Origin: Flavihumibacter rivuli
Lineage (GTDB): Bacteria > Bacteroidota > Bacteroidia > Chitinophagales > Chitinophagaceae
Direction: 5' to 3'
Length of the DNA stretch: 64,000 nt
Assembly: GCF_018595685.2 (NCBI RefSeq)
Contig: NZ_CP092334.1
Span: 1,206,001-1,270,000 of the forward strand
Part shown: piece by piece, positions 27,894-37,843 of the stretch
How positions within the stretch are numbered: the first letter of the stretch is position 1
Layout: every line of letters begins with the position of its first letter
Program-made: the position numbers and the translations under genes
The notes under the pieces: generated by a model
Databases searched by the model: none
Seen by the model: the letters and a program-made list of their open reading frames with translations, nothing else
What the model was told of the DNA's origin: nothing

Positions 27894-29348
27894 CTATTTA
27901 GACTGTAACAGCTTTCTCGTATACTCCACCCAATTGGTTTCATTATCCGGAACCTTGTAATGGGGGGTGATCCCTACAAATTCATATTTCCTGTCCTTGT
28001 TCTTGCGGGTGGTGGTCCAGTTCAGCAAATTGCCACAGGGAGTTTGTATATCCATCACATTACCATAGGCAATGTAACCGCCGGAATTCTCCCCTACCAG
28101 GATGGTCTTCTTGCTGTAGCCGGCATCAATGATCAACTGTTCGGCAGAAGAGGCTGTCTTATTATTGTAGAGAATGGCCACCTTCACCGGGTTACCCTTA
28201 ATGGGTTGGAAGGTCCGGTAAGCTCCCGGGTTACTGATCGCTACATAACTACCAAAAGGCTTGCCATCCATTTGCGTGATCCGGTACTGCCAGTTCCTCC
28301 ATCCATCCCTTCCCCAGTTTACCGTATCCTTTTTGGCCACATCACGGATATCCTCATACGCTTTTTTATTTTCAGCAGTCACGAACATCTCTACGAAGTC
28401 ATAGAAGATGGTATCTGTGTAGAGCAAGGGCATTAATGACCTGTAATTGGCGTCACTACCCCCGCCATTGTTCCGCACATCAATGATCAGGTTGGGGTAC
28501 TTGCTGATCTCAGGAATGATCTTTTTATAGGCAGAATCCAATTGGGCACTAAACTGTCCACCGAATGACCGGATACTGATCATACTGGTTGAGTCATCCA
28601 ATACTTTAAAGCTGATGATCCCATCATTATTGATGCTCTGGTCAATGGCAAGTTCAGCGGCAGCAGGATATACCTTTTTCCATCCGGAATTCAGCAGCTG
28701 GCCATTTCGCAATTTCCATGGCTCAAAATTGAGGCTATGGTTGCGCATGAATATATAGGCATCCAGGCTGTTGCCCCCATTTTCCTTGAGTTCCAATTTT
28801 ACCTGCCCCTTCACCCATAATGGTGTTTTAGAAGCCAGGATCAGTCCATAATAGTCCCGGTGGGATTTCTTATTCTTCAACAGGGCAACCGTATAGGTCC
28901 CATCGGAGCTGGTGTAGATGCCCTCAATGCCCGGTTGTTTCAGGGACTTCAGGTATTTCATCACCGCTGCGGAATCTACCTCTGCCTTCTCGGTCCCGGT
29001 AAAAACCGGGGATGCCAGGAAAGCCTTCAGGGAATCCGGGTTATTCTCCACTACATTCCTGGAAGAAGCATAATAATTGCTATGGTGGTCTTTCAAATAA
29101 TTGATGTACTTCAGGATATAGGCACGGCAATATTTCGACTGCTTATCCTTGTTGATGGATTTTTCAAGTGACCGCACAAACTTCCTGTAGGTTTTATCCT
29201 CAGGACTTTTGATATCACTATTAAAGCCGGGATGGTTTTTCTCCATGTGGGACTTTACAAAACGAAACTCCACCAGGCAATCGCATTCCTGTGCTTTTGT
29301 GGCGACTGAAAACAGCACCATGATGAAAAGTATAAGGCTTGAACGCAT
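27894..29348 (-). CDS. Secreted S41 (C-terminal processing type) peptidase
   Basis: This 484-aa protein has signal peptide MRSSLILFIMVLFSVATKAQ. The S41 core is visible as NLIIDVRNNGGGSDANYRSL and KVAILYNNKTASSAEQLIID (nucleophile Ser in TASSAE), followed by VGENSGGYIAYGN. No PDZ domain is obvious, so this is the tricorn/IRBP-like class and not CtpA. I start it at 29348; a reading from 29393 would begin upstream of the predicted promoter. It sits between hutU and the Mur ligase with its own promoter, so a link to histidine use is uncertain. Confidence 0.88.
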   Translation of the reverse strand: MRSSLILFIMVLFSVATKAQECDCLVEFRFVKSHMEKNHPGFNSDIKSPEDKTYRKFVRSLEKSINKDKQSKYCRAYILKYINYLKDHHSNYYASSRNVVENNPDSLKAFLASPVFTGTEKAEVDSAAVMKYLKSLKQPGIEGIYTSSDGTYTVALLKNKKSHRDYYGLILASKTPLWVKGQVKLELKENGGNSLDAYIFMRNHSLNFEPWKLRNGQLLNSGWKKVYPAAAELAIDQSINNDGIISFKVLDDSTSMISIRSFGGQFSAQLDSAYKKIIPEISKYPNLIIDVRNNGGGSDANYRSLMPLLYTDTIFYDFVEMFVTAENKKAYEDIRDVAKKDTVNWGRDGWRNWQYRITQMDGKPFGSYVAISNPGAYRTFQPIKGNPVKVAILYNNKTASSAEQLIIDAGYSKKTILVGENSGGYIAYGNVMDIQTPCGNLLNWTTTRKNKDRKYEFVGITPHYKVPDNETNWVEYTRKLLQSK

Positions 29349-29377
29349 GGCAATTTTTTTATGAATAAAAATAGCAG

Positions 29378-29385
29378 CAAACCTA
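29378..29385 (-). promoter_or_regulatory. -7 element of the S41 peptidase gene
   Basis: The minus strand reads TAGGTTTG (TAnnTTTG), about 30 nt before the ATG at 29348. It supports that start over the upstream one at 29393. Confidence 0.45.
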
Positions 29386-29446
29386 CCCATCAAGTCATCA
29401 ACTTGTCATGAAACCGCATAATTCCTGTATCAATTAACAAAAGTTG

Positions 29447-31129
29447 TTATCCTTCCAGCCTTTCGCTAAGGTCCAACCCATGCTTCCTCGCGGTATCTTT
29501 TGCTATATCGTACCCTGCATCAGCATGCCTGATCACCCCCATGCCCGGATCATTGCGCAGCACCCTGGCCAGCCTCGCAGCTGCCGCTTCAGTGCCATCC
29601 GCAACGATCACCATACCAGCATGGATACTATAGCCCATTCCTACCCCTCCACCATGATGCAGGCTGACCCAGGAGGCACCGCCCGCAGTGTTCACCAGGG
29701 CATTCAACAAGGGCCAGTCGGCCACTGCATCACTACCATCCAGCATGGCCTCGGTTTCCCGGTTGGGACTGGCTACCGATCCTGTATCGAGATGGTCGCG
29801 GCCGATCACGATCGGGGCCTTTACCTTACCGGTCCTTACCAGTTCATTGAATGCCAGGCCTGCCTTCTCCCTTTCACCCTGGCCCAGCCAGCAGATCCTG
29901 GCTGGTAAACCCTGGAAGGCGATCCTTTCCTTCGCCAGTTTCAACCAGCGTTGAAGGCTCTTGTTTTCCGGGAAGAGATTCGCGATCACTTCATCCGTCA
30001 CCGCGATATCATTGGGATCACCACTTAGGGCAGCCCATCGGAAAGGCCCTTTGCCCTCACAGAACAAGGGCCTGATATAGGCAGGTACGAAGCCGGGGAA
30101 ATCAAAGGCATTTTCCAATCCTCGTTCCTTGGCCCGGGCCCTGATATTATTGCCATAATCGAAGGTTATGGCACCCATTTTCTGCAGTTCCAGCATCAGT
30201 CCAACATGAATATACATGCTATCGTAGCTCAGTTCGATATACCTGGCCGGGTCCTGTTGGCGCAACACATTGGCCTGCTCTACGGTCAGGGTATGCGGCA
30301 CATAACCGATCAGGGGATCATGCGCAGAGGTCTGGTCGGTGAGGGTATCGGGTACGATCTTCCTTTCCACCAGTCTTTCCAAAAGGGTTACCGCATTGCA
30401 CAATACACCAATACTAAGGGCTTCGCCATTCGCCTTTGCAGTCAATGCCCTGTCGATGGCCTCATCAAGGTCTGTCAGCTTCAGGTCAAGGTAGCGGGTT
30501 TCCAATCTCTTGTCGATCCTCCATTCCTCTACTTCAGCGATCAGGGCCACCCCTTCATTCATGGTAATGGCCAGGGGCTGTGCTCCACCCATTCCACCCA
30601 GGCCGGCAGTAACATTGAGTGTACCTTTCAAGGTTCCCCCAAAATGCTTGTCTGCCGCTGCGGCATAGGTCTCATAGGTTCCCTGAACGATCCCCTGTGA
30701 CCCGATATAGATCCAGGAACCCGCCGTCATCTGTCCATACATCATCAGTCCCTTCTTTTCCAATTCCTCAAAATGCTCCCAGGTGGCCCATTTAGGAACC
30801 AGCTGCGAATTCGAGATCAGGACCCGCGGCGCATCCGGATGGGTGCGCAATATGCCTACCGGCTTTCCACTCTGTACCAGCAGGGTCTCATCCTGCTCCA
30901 GGTCCTTCAGCGCCTTGATGATGAGGTCGAGCGATTCAAAATTGCGGGCAGCCTTTCCCCTGCCGCCATAAACGATCAGGTCATCAGGCCGTTCTGCCAC
31001 TTCAGGGTCGAGGTTGTTCAGTAACATGCGCAAGGCAGCTTCCTGTATCCACCCCTTGCAACTGAGGTTGGTACCGGTTGGGGTCTTGTATTTATTGACG
31101 TCATAACGATGGTAGGTTGCGGTACTCAT
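29447..31129 (-). CDS. hutU: Urocanate hydratase
   Basis: This 560-aa NAD+-dependent enzyme converts urocanate to imidazolonepropionate, step two of histidine degradation. Full length. Signature stretches are [43 protein letters not shown] (NAD-binding), [21 protein letters not shown] and [21 protein letters not shown]. It lies 35 bp downstream of hutH in the same direction. Confidence 0.98.
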   Translation of the reverse strand: MSTATYHRYDVNKYKTPTGTNLSCKGWIQEAALRMLLNNLDPEVAERPDDLIVYGGRGKAARNFESLDLIIKALKDLEQDETLLVQSGKPVGILRTHPDAPRVLISNSQLVPKWATWEHFEELEKKGLMMYGQMTAGSWIYIGSQGIVQGTYETYAAAADKHFGGTLKGTLNVTAGLGGMGGAQPLAITMNEGVALIAEVEEWRIDKRLETRYLDLKLTDLDEAIDRALTAKANGEALSIGVLCNAVTLLERLVERKIVPDTLTDQTSAHDPLIGYVPHTLTVEQANVLRQQDPARYIELSYDSMYIHVGLMLELQKMGAITFDYGNNIRARAKERGLENAFDFPGFVPAYIRPLFCEGKGPFRWAALSGDPNDIAVTDEVIANLFPENKSLQRWLKLAKERIAFQGLPARICWLGQGEREKAGLAFNELVRTGKVKAPIVIGRDHLDTGSVASPNRETEAMLDGSDAVADWPLLNALVNTAGGASWVSLHHGGGVGMGYSIHAGMVIVADGTEAAAARLARVLRNDPGMGVIRHADAGYDIAKDTARKHGLDLSERLEG

Positions 31130-31164
31130 ATCAAGATTCTTTTGGTAATTAGCGATGTTGTCAT

Positions 31165-32727
31165 TTAGGCCCCGTAGGTCTCAAATCCCTTGTTCAGGCT
31201 GATCCCTTTCACTGCCGCGAAGGCATTCAGTTGCTTCACGAAGGAAAAATCACTGATGATGGCCTTGATCTTCACCACATCATCGGCGAATATCCTGTCC
31301 TCATCCGCAAAGCCCACATACTCACGTACATGGTCATGCGCAAATTCCAGCAGGGCGCTGCTTTTCAGGGGCCGCCTGAATTCGATGGCCTGGCAGGCAC
31401 ACATCAGCTCAATGGCGAGGATAAATTCCAGGTTATCGATCACCCTGTTCAGTTTCCTTCCGCTGATGCTGCCCATGCTCACATGGTCTTCCTGTCCCAA
31501 TGAGGTGGGGATACTGTCGGCACTGGCAGGGAAGCAAAGGGTCTTGTTCTCGGTTACCAGGGCTGCCGTTGTATACTGGGGGATCATGAACCCGCTGTTC
31601 AATCCCACCTTGCTCATCAGCAACATGGGAAGCCCCCACTTGCCTTCCAGCAGGAGGTAACACCTGCGGTCTGATATGTTGCCGATCTCCGCCGCTGCTA
31701 CACAGCAATAGTCCAATGGCAGTGCGAGTGGCTGGCCATGAAAGTTCCCGCCACTGATGGTATGGTGGGCGTCAAAAACGATCGGGTTGTCCGTAACGGC
31801 ATTCAGTTCGATCTCGGTCAGTTCCTTCAGGTGCAGCCAGGCATTACGGGAAGCACCGTGCACCTGTGGCATGCATCTTAAGGAATAAGGATCCTGTACC
31901 CTTCCGCAATCCACATGGCTTTGCATGATCTCCGATTGGTCCAGCAATTGCATGAGTCGTTGCGCCACCAGTTTATTACCGGCATAGGGCCGGAGAGCAT
32001 GTAACCTTTCCTCGAATGGGGCCTTGGTACCGGTAAGTGCTTCGAGGCTCATGGCCCCGATAATGTCAGCGGCTTCGAGGCAATTGTGCAAACGCTCCAC
32101 CGCCTTAATGGAATGGGCCAGTATGAACTGGGTGCCGTTGATCAGGGCCAACCCTTCCTTCGGACCCAATTGCACCGGTTGCATGCCGAACTCCTGCAGT
32201 ACTTCAGCCGTTGGCCTTCTCGCCCCCTTGTGCCATACTTCACCAAGACCGATCAAGGGCAGGCAGAGATGGGATAAGGGCGCAAGGTCACCACTGGCGC
32301 CAACACTGCCTTTCTCGGGCACCACCGGAAGGATATTCTCCTCTATGTGCCAGCATAACCTTTCCAAAGTGGTCAGCTGCACGCCTGAATACCCCTGTGC
32401 CAATGCATGAACTTTCGTGATCAGCATGAGGCGGGAAATATCGGCAGGCACCGGATCACCCACCCCAACACTATGGCTCTGCAAAATCTTGTATTGCAGG
32501 GTACGCGTATCCTCCTCCGATATGGAGGTATTGGCCAGGATGCCAAAGCCTGTATTCACCCCATATACGGTCCGGTTCTCTTCCACAATGGTGGCTACCG
32601 CCGCTTCACTCTTCTTAATCCTGGCGATCGATTCCGGGCCAAGTTCTGCTTTCAATGCACCATCCCTGATCAGGAGGACCTTCTCCAGGCTCAGGTGGTC
32701 AATGCCATATTGAAATACCTTATTCAT
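31165..32727 (-). CDS. hutH: Histidine ammonia-lyase
   Basis: This 520-aa enzyme removes ammonia from histidine to give urocanate. The Ala-Ser-Gly triad that cyclises into the MIO cofactor is seen in [14 protein letters not shown] near residue 143. Other features are [13 protein letters not shown] at the N-terminus and the [15 protein letters not shown] segment. Its start overlaps the end of the marR gene by 4 bp (ATGA), so it is translationally coupled to the regulator. Confidence 0.98.
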   Translation of the reverse strand: MNKVFQYGIDHLSLEKVLLIRDGALKAELGPESIARIKKSEAAVATIVEENRTVYGVNTGFGILANTSISEEDTRTLQYKILQSHSVGVGDPVPADISRLMLITKVHALAQGYSGVQLTTLERLCWHIEENILPVVPEKGSVGASGDLAPLSHLCLPLIGLGEVWHKGARRPTAEVLQEFGMQPVQLGPKEGLALINGTQFILAHSIKAVERLHNCLEAADIIGAMSLEALTGTKAPFEERLHALRPYAGNKLVAQRLMQLLDQSEIMQSHVDCGRVQDPYSLRCMPQVHGASRNAWLHLKELTEIELNAVTDNPIVFDAHHTISGGNFHGQPLALPLDYCCVAAAEIGNISDRRCYLLLEGKWGLPMLLMSKVGLNSGFMIPQYTTAALVTENKTLCFPASADSIPTSLGQEDHVSMGSISGRKLNRVIDNLEFILAIELMCACQAIEFRRPLKSSALLEFAHDHVREYVGFADEDRIFADDVVKIKAIISDFSFVKQLNAFAAVKGISLNKGFETYGA

Positions 32728-33206
32728 TTCAGGTGTTTTTCCATTCGTTCAAATAATGATCTTTCCTGCATTTGCTGCTCAGTATCGGCGATGGCTGCCA
32801 GCATCTTGCTGCTGTTCTCCCCTTCTGCCAATAGGGATTCCATGGCCTGTTGCAGCGCCTTCCAGACCGGCTCAACCTGCTGTAATAGTTTCTGCCCTTT
32901 TGCGGAAAGGGTCACCACCTTTTTCCTTGCATCCTGTTTGTCAACGGTTGTCTTCAATAAGCCCTTCTCCTGGAGGTTACTCACCAATTGGCTGGCGGCC
33001 GAATGGGAAACTTCCAGCTGGTCGGCGATATCCCTGATGGATGCCGTTTCCTGTTGGGAAAGAATATAGAAAATAGGAAACCAAGTGGCGTCGAAGTGGA
33101 TGCCCCTGGAACGGTAGCATTTATTGAGGTCAGAAAGGAATGCTTCGCTCAGGCGCCGCAGGCGACTGCCAAAGACCAGCACCCCAAGGTTGGCGTAGAA
33201 TGACAA
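32724..33206 (-). CDS. MarR family regulator, probable hut repressor
   Basis: This 160-aa winged-helix protein includes the helix-turn-helix TASIRDIADQLEVSHSAASQLVSNLQEKGLL and wing VDKQDARKKVVTLSAKG. No in-frame ATG lies near the start, so a TTG at 33206 or the GTG at codon 9 is used. It is the first gene of the marR-hutH-hutU unit and sits next to a perfect 20-bp palindrome, which suggests autoregulation and control of hut. MarR proteins often sense small aromatic acids; urocanate would be a natural inducer, but this is inference. Confidence 0.88.
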   Translation of the reverse strand: MSFYANLGVLVFGSRLRRLSEAFLSDLNKCYRSRGIHFDATWFPIFYILSQQETASIRDIADQLEVSHSAASQLVSNLQEKGLLKTTVDKQDARKKVVTLSAKGQKLLQQVEPVWKALQQAMESLLAEGENSSKMLAAIADTEQQMQERSLFERMEKHLK

Positions 33207-33221
33207 GCGATCGTTTTTAAA

Positions 33222-33241
33222 TTGTATAAGTACTTATACAA
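33222..33241. promoter_or_regulatory. Perfect 20-bp palindrome, likely MarR operator
   Basis: TTGTATAAGTACTTATACAA is fully self-complementary and lies 15 nt upstream of the marR start. MarR dimers typically bind palindromes of this size with TTG/CAA ends next to their own promoter. Confidence 0.75.
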
Positions 33242-33307
33242 ATTTAAGTGATCCCTTTCCTACCGGCCAAATTTTCTTCCTGATTTTGGCCGGAAACGGG
33301 TTTGGCG

Positions 33308-33315
33308 TATATTTG
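33308..33315 (+). promoter_or_regulatory. Promoter -7 element of tRNA-Arg
   Basis: TATATTTG (TAnnTTTG) lies 8 nt before the mature tRNA 5' end, with a TTTTGG about 18-20 nt further upstream. Confidence 0.65.
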
Positions 33316-33323
33316 CGCCCCAA

Positions 33324-33400
33324 GGTCCGGTAGCTCAGCTGAATAGAGCAACTGCCTTCTAAGCAGTAGGTCACAGGTTTGAGTCCTGTCCGGATCACCA
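33324..33400 (+). tRNA. tRNA-Arg (anticodon TCT)
   Basis: The cloverleaf is read directly. The acceptor stem is GGTCCGG/CCGGATC (one G-U pair), the D-arm GCTC...GAGC, the anticodon stem ACTGC/GCAGT with loop CTTCTAA, and the T-arm ACAGG-TTTGAGT-CCTGT. The discriminator A is followed by an encoded CCA. It decodes AGA/AGG. Confidence 0.95.
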
Positions 33401-33404
33401 GGAA

Positions 33405-33428
33405 GGGAGCCCAAAGGTTCCCTTTTTT
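33405..33428 (+). terminator. Terminator after tRNA-Arg
   Basis: The stem GGGAGCC/GGTTCCC (one G-U pair) with a CAAA loop is followed by six T, directly after the tRNA. Confidence 0.8.
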
Positions 33429-33568
33429 CTTGCCCTTCTTCCCCCCTTTCCCCAAAAGCAACTATCACAGCTCCCGCATTCCTTTCCTTCTCTGTATATT
33501 AGGGACTGTTTAACGCGGTGTGTGATTTGCCTTGGCTAGAAACGGTGAAAAGAACAATATGCTGAACC

Positions 33569-34240
33569 ATGGATGTAAAAATTGAAGAAAGCTGGAAAAA
33601 GGTATTGAAACAGGAGTTTACCAAACCCTATTTCCAACAGATCGTGACCCACCTCAAAACGGAGCGAATGGCCGGCAAGGTGATCTATCCGCCTGGCTCC
33701 CTTATTTTCCATGCGTTTGACAAAACGCCTTTCGAGAAAGTGAAAGTGGTGATCCTTGGCCAGGACCCCTACCATGGGCCGGGACAGGCCATGGGCCTCA
33801 GTTTCTCCGTTCCGGATGGCGTGGCTACCCCACCCTCCCTGCAGAATATTTACAAGGAATTGCATAAGGACCTCGGTGTACCCATCCCGCCCAGCGGGAA
33901 CCTGGAAAAATGGACCGAACATGGAGTCTTATTGTTGAACGCTGTATTGACCGTTCGTGCCAACGAACCGGCCAGTCATGCCAAGATCGGCTGGATTGAT
34001 TTTACCGATGCCGTGATCCGCACCATCAGCGATAATAAATCCAATGTCGTCTTCATGCTTTGGGGAAGGTTTGCACAGGAAAAACAGGCACTGATCGACG
34101 AAACCAAACACCTGGTGCTGAAGGCAGCCCACCCCTCTCCCTTCAGTGCGGATAAAGGCTTTTTCGGTTGCCGTCATTTTTCAAGGGCCAACGAATACCT
34201 GGTGAAAAATGGCATCGACCCGGTTGATTGGAAACTCTGA
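33569..34240 (+). CDS. ung: Uracil-DNA glycosylase, family 1
   Basis: This 223-aa repair enzyme excises uracil from DNA. The water-activating loop GQDPYHG is at 64-70 (Asp66), the [12 protein letters not shown] segment follows, then [11 protein letters not shown] and the Leu-intercalation loop [21 protein letters not shown]. Length is normal. It is convergent with plsC; the 70-bp gap shows no clear terminator. Confidence 0.97.
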   Translation: MDVKIEESWKKVLKQEFTKPYFQQIVTHLKTERMAGKVIYPPGSLIFHAFDKTPFEKVKVVILGQDPYHGPGQAMGLSFSVPDGVATPPSLQNIYKELHKDLGVPIPPSGNLEKWTEHGVLLLNAVLTVRANEPASHAKIGWIDFTDAVIRTISDNKSNVVFMLWGRFAQEKQALIDETKHLVLKAAHPSPFSADKGFFGCRHFSRANEYLVKNGIDPVDWKL

Positions 34241-34310
34241 GCTTAAAGGGAAATCTGCCAGCCTGGTAGAGCAACTGATCGAAAAAAACAATACTAAATA
34301 TTTATTGCTT

Positions 34311-35051
34311 TTACCCCCGCTGGTAATGGCCTTTCATGACTTCAAAGGCGCGTGTCTTCAGGCTTTCCACTGTATCCCCCGGACGGACTTCAATAGGCTC
34401 AAGGAAGTCGATCCGCAATGGATGCGGCATAAGATAGAATGCTTTATGGGCTGGATTCACGATACGGGTATGAAAGATCACCCCCGGAATGATCGCCTTA
34501 CCTGTATCCATGGCCAGTTTGAAAGCACCGTCATGAAAGGGCTTTAATGGCTCGCCGGTCCTGTTCCGCGTCCCTTCTGGATAGATACACATATGCAGTC
34601 CCATGTCCAGCACCTTCTTCATCTTGTTGTAACTTTCCTTCCTGCTGGCATCATTCTTCCGGTCCACCAATACACTGCCCAATTTATAGATCAACCCGAA
34701 TACAGGGATCTTCGCCATTTCTATTTTTGCTATGGTCTTATTGCCTGCAGGAATGGCAGGTGAAGAAACCGGCACATCCATCAGGGCATTGTGGTTACAG
34801 ATCACGATATAGTTCTGTCCAGGCGCGAAATGTTCCTTCCCATTCACCTTTAACGGACAACCGATCATCCTTAAATAAACAGCCATCCAACCCCTTGCCA
34901 TGGCAATGAACCGATGCGTGCGCCTTGGCTCAGGGATGGTATAACAGAACACCAGCACAGGCACCAGGAAAATCACCATGGTAATGGCAAAACTGATAAT
35001 TGCCCATAACGCCCATATCCGACCGAAGATCTCCCTGAATAGTTTCATCAC
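34311..35051 (-). CDS. plsC: 1-acyl-sn-glycerol-3-phosphate acyltransferase
   Basis: This 246-aa membrane-associated acyltransferase makes phosphatidic acid from lysophosphatidic acid. The HX4D motif is NHNALMD (His87, Asp92), and the substrate motif is YPEGTRNRTG. One N-terminal transmembrane helix is at about 13-38. It lies 42 bp downstream of the LptD gene in the same direction, so both are probably co-transcribed. Confidence 0.93.
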   Translation of the reverse strand: MMKLFREIFGRIWALWAIISFAITMVIFLVPVLVFCYTIPEPRRTHRFIAMARGWMAVYLRMIGCPLKVNGKEHFAPGQNYIVICNHNALMDVPVSSPAIPAGNKTIAKIEMAKIPVFGLIYKLGSVLVDRKNDASRKESYNKMKKVLDMGLHMCIYPEGTRNRTGEPLKPFHDGAFKLAMDTGKAIIPGVIFHTRIVNPAHKAFYLMPHPLRIDFLEPIEVRPGDTVESLKTRAFEVMKGHYQRG

Positions 35052-35093
35052 TGTTATTGGTTAGTTGGTTGAAATAAGTACTGGATAAGCTTT

Positions 35094-37760
35094 TTATTGC
35101 GTATAGAAATACCGGCTCCTGTTTACCCTCAGGTCGCGCAGCAACCCTGATTTGGGATTGATGGTGATATTGAACGATCGGTAAAGCCCAACCGGTGTAA
35201 TGTTGATACCCAACTGCCAGCAATGCAATTCTCGGCTAAGGAACATCGTTAGCTGTTGGATGGAGGTACTCCTGAAATCATAAAAAGTGTTGGCCCCCAT
35301 CTTCCATTTGGGCGTAAGGTTGAAATCACCGCTCAGGTTGATGCTGGAATTCAATTCTGTCTGATACCCCGAATAATCATTCTTTAACCTGCTAAAGAAA
35401 CTCAGGGAGAAGGATACATTCAATGACCAGGGAATATTGAAATCTGCAAATTCTGCCGGGTTGTTCCGGATATAATTCAGCTGCGCCTGCTGTTCATCCA
35501 TGGTCATAGGCAGGGCCCCTGATTTCACGAGGTCATCCTGGGCCTTTTCAACTTTCTTCTTCTCCTTGCTGCGGAAGGAAGTAGATACCGCGATGTTTCC
35601 GGACGTGATCCTTCCAAGGGAAAAATTACCTCCTGACCAGGCATACTCGTCGATCCTGAATCCCCTGCTGTCCGTTTTATAGGGATCAATATTGGCGGAA
35701 GCGGTAAAATTGACCTTCTCAAAAAGGGTACTCCGCAGGTAAACATTGAAAGTGGATAGCTTGAACGAATCAGCGAGGAAATTATAACTACCGGAAATAC
35801 CGAAACCATCGATCAGGCGGACCTTCTTGATCGCTTCTGCTGATGTATCTTTCTTATCCCTCACCTTCATTTCAAGGTTATTGTCGAGGGTAAAACTCAT
35901 GCCCCCGAATGTTCCTTCGCTGAAAGCACCATACAGGCTTCCATCATATTTAGAGAACCGGAACTTGTTTCCCAGGGTGTCGATCTGGGTGGTATAATGG
36001 TCCTTCCCATTCAGGTCGGGTTTGTAGTTGGCACTGACCGAAGGCCTGATCACGTGGCGGATGGCCCGGATCCTGCTGTTCTTGCCAAAATTCTCGAACT
36101 TACCAAAGATGGCTGTATTCAAGGCAATACTGAAAGCCACATCCCTGGCCGTAAAGAAGCCCTTGGTAATGGAGGTATCCAGGCCTTCTTTGGTCGGATT
36201 CCAGGAACGTACAAATTGCTGGGCATACCAACGCTCATTATAACTCATGCCTGGGGAGATCTGGACAGGCCCCAACGCAGGCAAGGCAAGGGTAATGGGA
36301 ACGGTATGCTGCGCCCCCCATTGAAGGGTATCGATCAATTGGGAGAAGGAGAAAGCACTATCATAGAAAGAGACCTGGTTCCTGAACTGGGAGTTCAAAC
36401 CAATACCCAGTTTCTCATACCATTTGGGTTCGCCCACAAATTCCTTCTTCTGCAAAGGATAAAAGTTGTTCACGGTAAAGGAACCTTCCGGCAGGCGGAT
36501 ATTGATCAACCGGGTACGGCTGTTCTGGTCATGACCCGCGTTAAGGGTCAGGTTGAACCTGTTATCCCAATTCTTGGTATAGTAGATGGAGGAATACAAC
36601 TGGTTAGTGAAATTGATATTCGGGTTCACCCCCACGAACTGGTTATACTGGGTAGAACCCGCATTCACACTGGCCTGGAAAGTAGTACCCGGTCTTGCCT
36701 TGCTATCGGCGGAATGGTTCCAGCGGATATTGAAACTCTTGTTGGTTTCAAAATCAGCCTTGCCACTATTGCTCAGGATCCTGGTGGATTGGTATGCGAG
36801 GTTGAGTTGCCCCTGGTAACGGTAACGCTTTCGGTAGGTGGGGGTCAGCACCGCACGGTAACCGCCGTAGGAATAAATATCACCCCGGATCATCAAATCG
36901 AAATAGTCGTTCAGGACCTTGTAATAGCCCAACCCTTCGAGACCAAGACCAAACTGTTCATTAGCCGTGAACTGCGGTGGCAGGATACCGGAATGCCTGC
37001 CCGATGACAAGGGGAAGAAGCCAAAAGGCAGGTAAATAGGAACAGGAACCCCTTCAAACTCCGGATGGATCGGTCCGGTGACCGCCACCTTCTTGTTGAC
37101 CAATTTGAGTTTCTTGGTCCTGAAGGAGAAGTGAGGGGTATCGAGGTTACAGGTAGTGAAACGCCCATACTGCGCATAGAAATCATTCACCGATACCTTC
37201 TTGATCCTTTCCCCATACACAAACATTTCTCCCTGCTGGGTATAAGTGCTCTTGGTGATACCTTTCTGGGTCTTGAAATTATAGATGATGGAGTCTGCAT
37301 CCATATTGCTTTCCCCCTGCACGAAATGGGGCTTGCCCTGCTGCTGGCCCAAACTATCGGTAGTATAGGTGGCTACCACCAGTTGGGTGGGCTGGTCCAG
37401 TTCGATCTTGTATGCACTCATGTCAAGATCCTTGTACTTGGTAGTGGCCTTGTTGTACAGGGTGATCTTCTTGGTGGGCACTTCCAGCACCATGGAGTCG
37501 CTGGCGCTATAGCGGACAGGCGCATCCAGGGAGTCGGCAGACACTTTTACATTCAGGGTATCCACCTTTTGAACCTGCACAGGGACAGTATCCTTGTTGG
37601 GTTGAAGGGGTACGGTATCGGTCTGCAGGACTGTTAAGCTCTTGTAAAAATTCTTGTTTTCAGGATAATTAGCGAAGCCAAGAAGGGTAACCAGACAAAG
37701 AACCAGCGCAAAAAGCCCTGACAAACTGTATTTTAAACTAAATTTGCCGCCGTTGATCAT
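35094..37760 (-). CDS. LptD-like LPS assembly outer-membrane protein
   Basis: This 888-aa protein begins with an N-terminal hydrophobic signal (LSGLFALVLCLVTLLGFA). A periplasmic OstA-like beta-jellyroll follows, with repeats such as DSMVLEVPTKKITLYNKATT and ESNMDADSIIYNFKTQKG. A large barrel contains PVPIYLPFGFFPLSSGRHSGILPP, the phrase typical of Bacteroidetes LptD homologues. The protein would insert LPS into the outer leaflet. I start it at 37760 because a TATTTTTG promoter element lies between this ATG and the alternative at 37826. The amidase gene is divergent, and an OstA-like gene lies nearby. Confidence 0.88.
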   Translation of the reverse strand: MINGGKFSLKYSLSGLFALVLCLVTLLGFANYPENKNFYKSLTVLQTDTVPLQPNKDTVPVQVQKVDTLNVKVSADSLDAPVRYSASDSMVLEVPTKKITLYNKATTKYKDLDMSAYKIELDQPTQLVVATYTTDSLGQQQGKPHFVQGESNMDADSIIYNFKTQKGITKSTYTQQGEMFVYGERIKKVSVNDFYAQYGRFTTCNLDTPHFSFRTKKLKLVNKKVAVTGPIHPEFEGVPVPIYLPFGFFPLSSGRHSGILPPQFTANEQFGLGLEGLGYYKVLNDYFDLMIRGDIYSYGGYRAVLTPTYRKRYRYQGQLNLAYQSTRILSNSGKADFETNKSFNIRWNHSADSKARPGTTFQASVNAGSTQYNQFVGVNPNINFTNQLYSSIYYTKNWDNRFNLTLNAGHDQNSRTRLINIRLPEGSFTVNNFYPLQKKEFVGEPKWYEKLGIGLNSQFRNQVSFYDSAFSFSQLIDTLQWGAQHTVPITLALPALGPVQISPGMSYNERWYAQQFVRSWNPTKEGLDTSITKGFFTARDVAFSIALNTAIFGKFENFGKNSRIRAIRHVIRPSVSANYKPDLNGKDHYTTQIDTLGNKFRFSKYDGSLYGAFSEGTFGGMSFTLDNNLEMKVRDKKDTSAEAIKKVRLIDGFGISGSYNFLADSFKLSTFNVYLRSTLFEKVNFTASANIDPYKTDSRGFRIDEYAWSGGNFSLGRITSGNIAVSTSFRSKEKKKVEKAQDDLVKSGALPMTMDEQQAQLNYIRNNPAEFADFNIPWSLNVSFSLSFFSRLKNDYSGYQTELNSSINLSGDFNLTPKWKMGANTFYDFRSTSIQQLTMFLSRELHCWQLGINITPVGLYRSFNITINPKSGLLRDLRVNRSRYFYTQ

Positions 37761-37775
37761 ATTGAAGAATGGGGG

Positions 37776-37783
37776 CAAAAATA
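37776..37783 (-). promoter_or_regulatory. -7 element of the lptD-like gene
   Basis: The minus strand reads TATTTTTG (TAnnTTTG), 15 nt before the ATG at 37760. It supports that start. A -33 element is not clear. Confidence 0.5.
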
Positions 37784-37843
37784 GTGATTCAGCCGGTATG
37801 TAGAGGAGGAACTGGCGTAAACCCATTAAACAAAGGATATTCT

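Noticed and set aside
33234..33468. Open frames on the minus strand over the tRNA-Arg gene
   Set aside because: They read through the tRNA and its terminator and have no protein-like composition.
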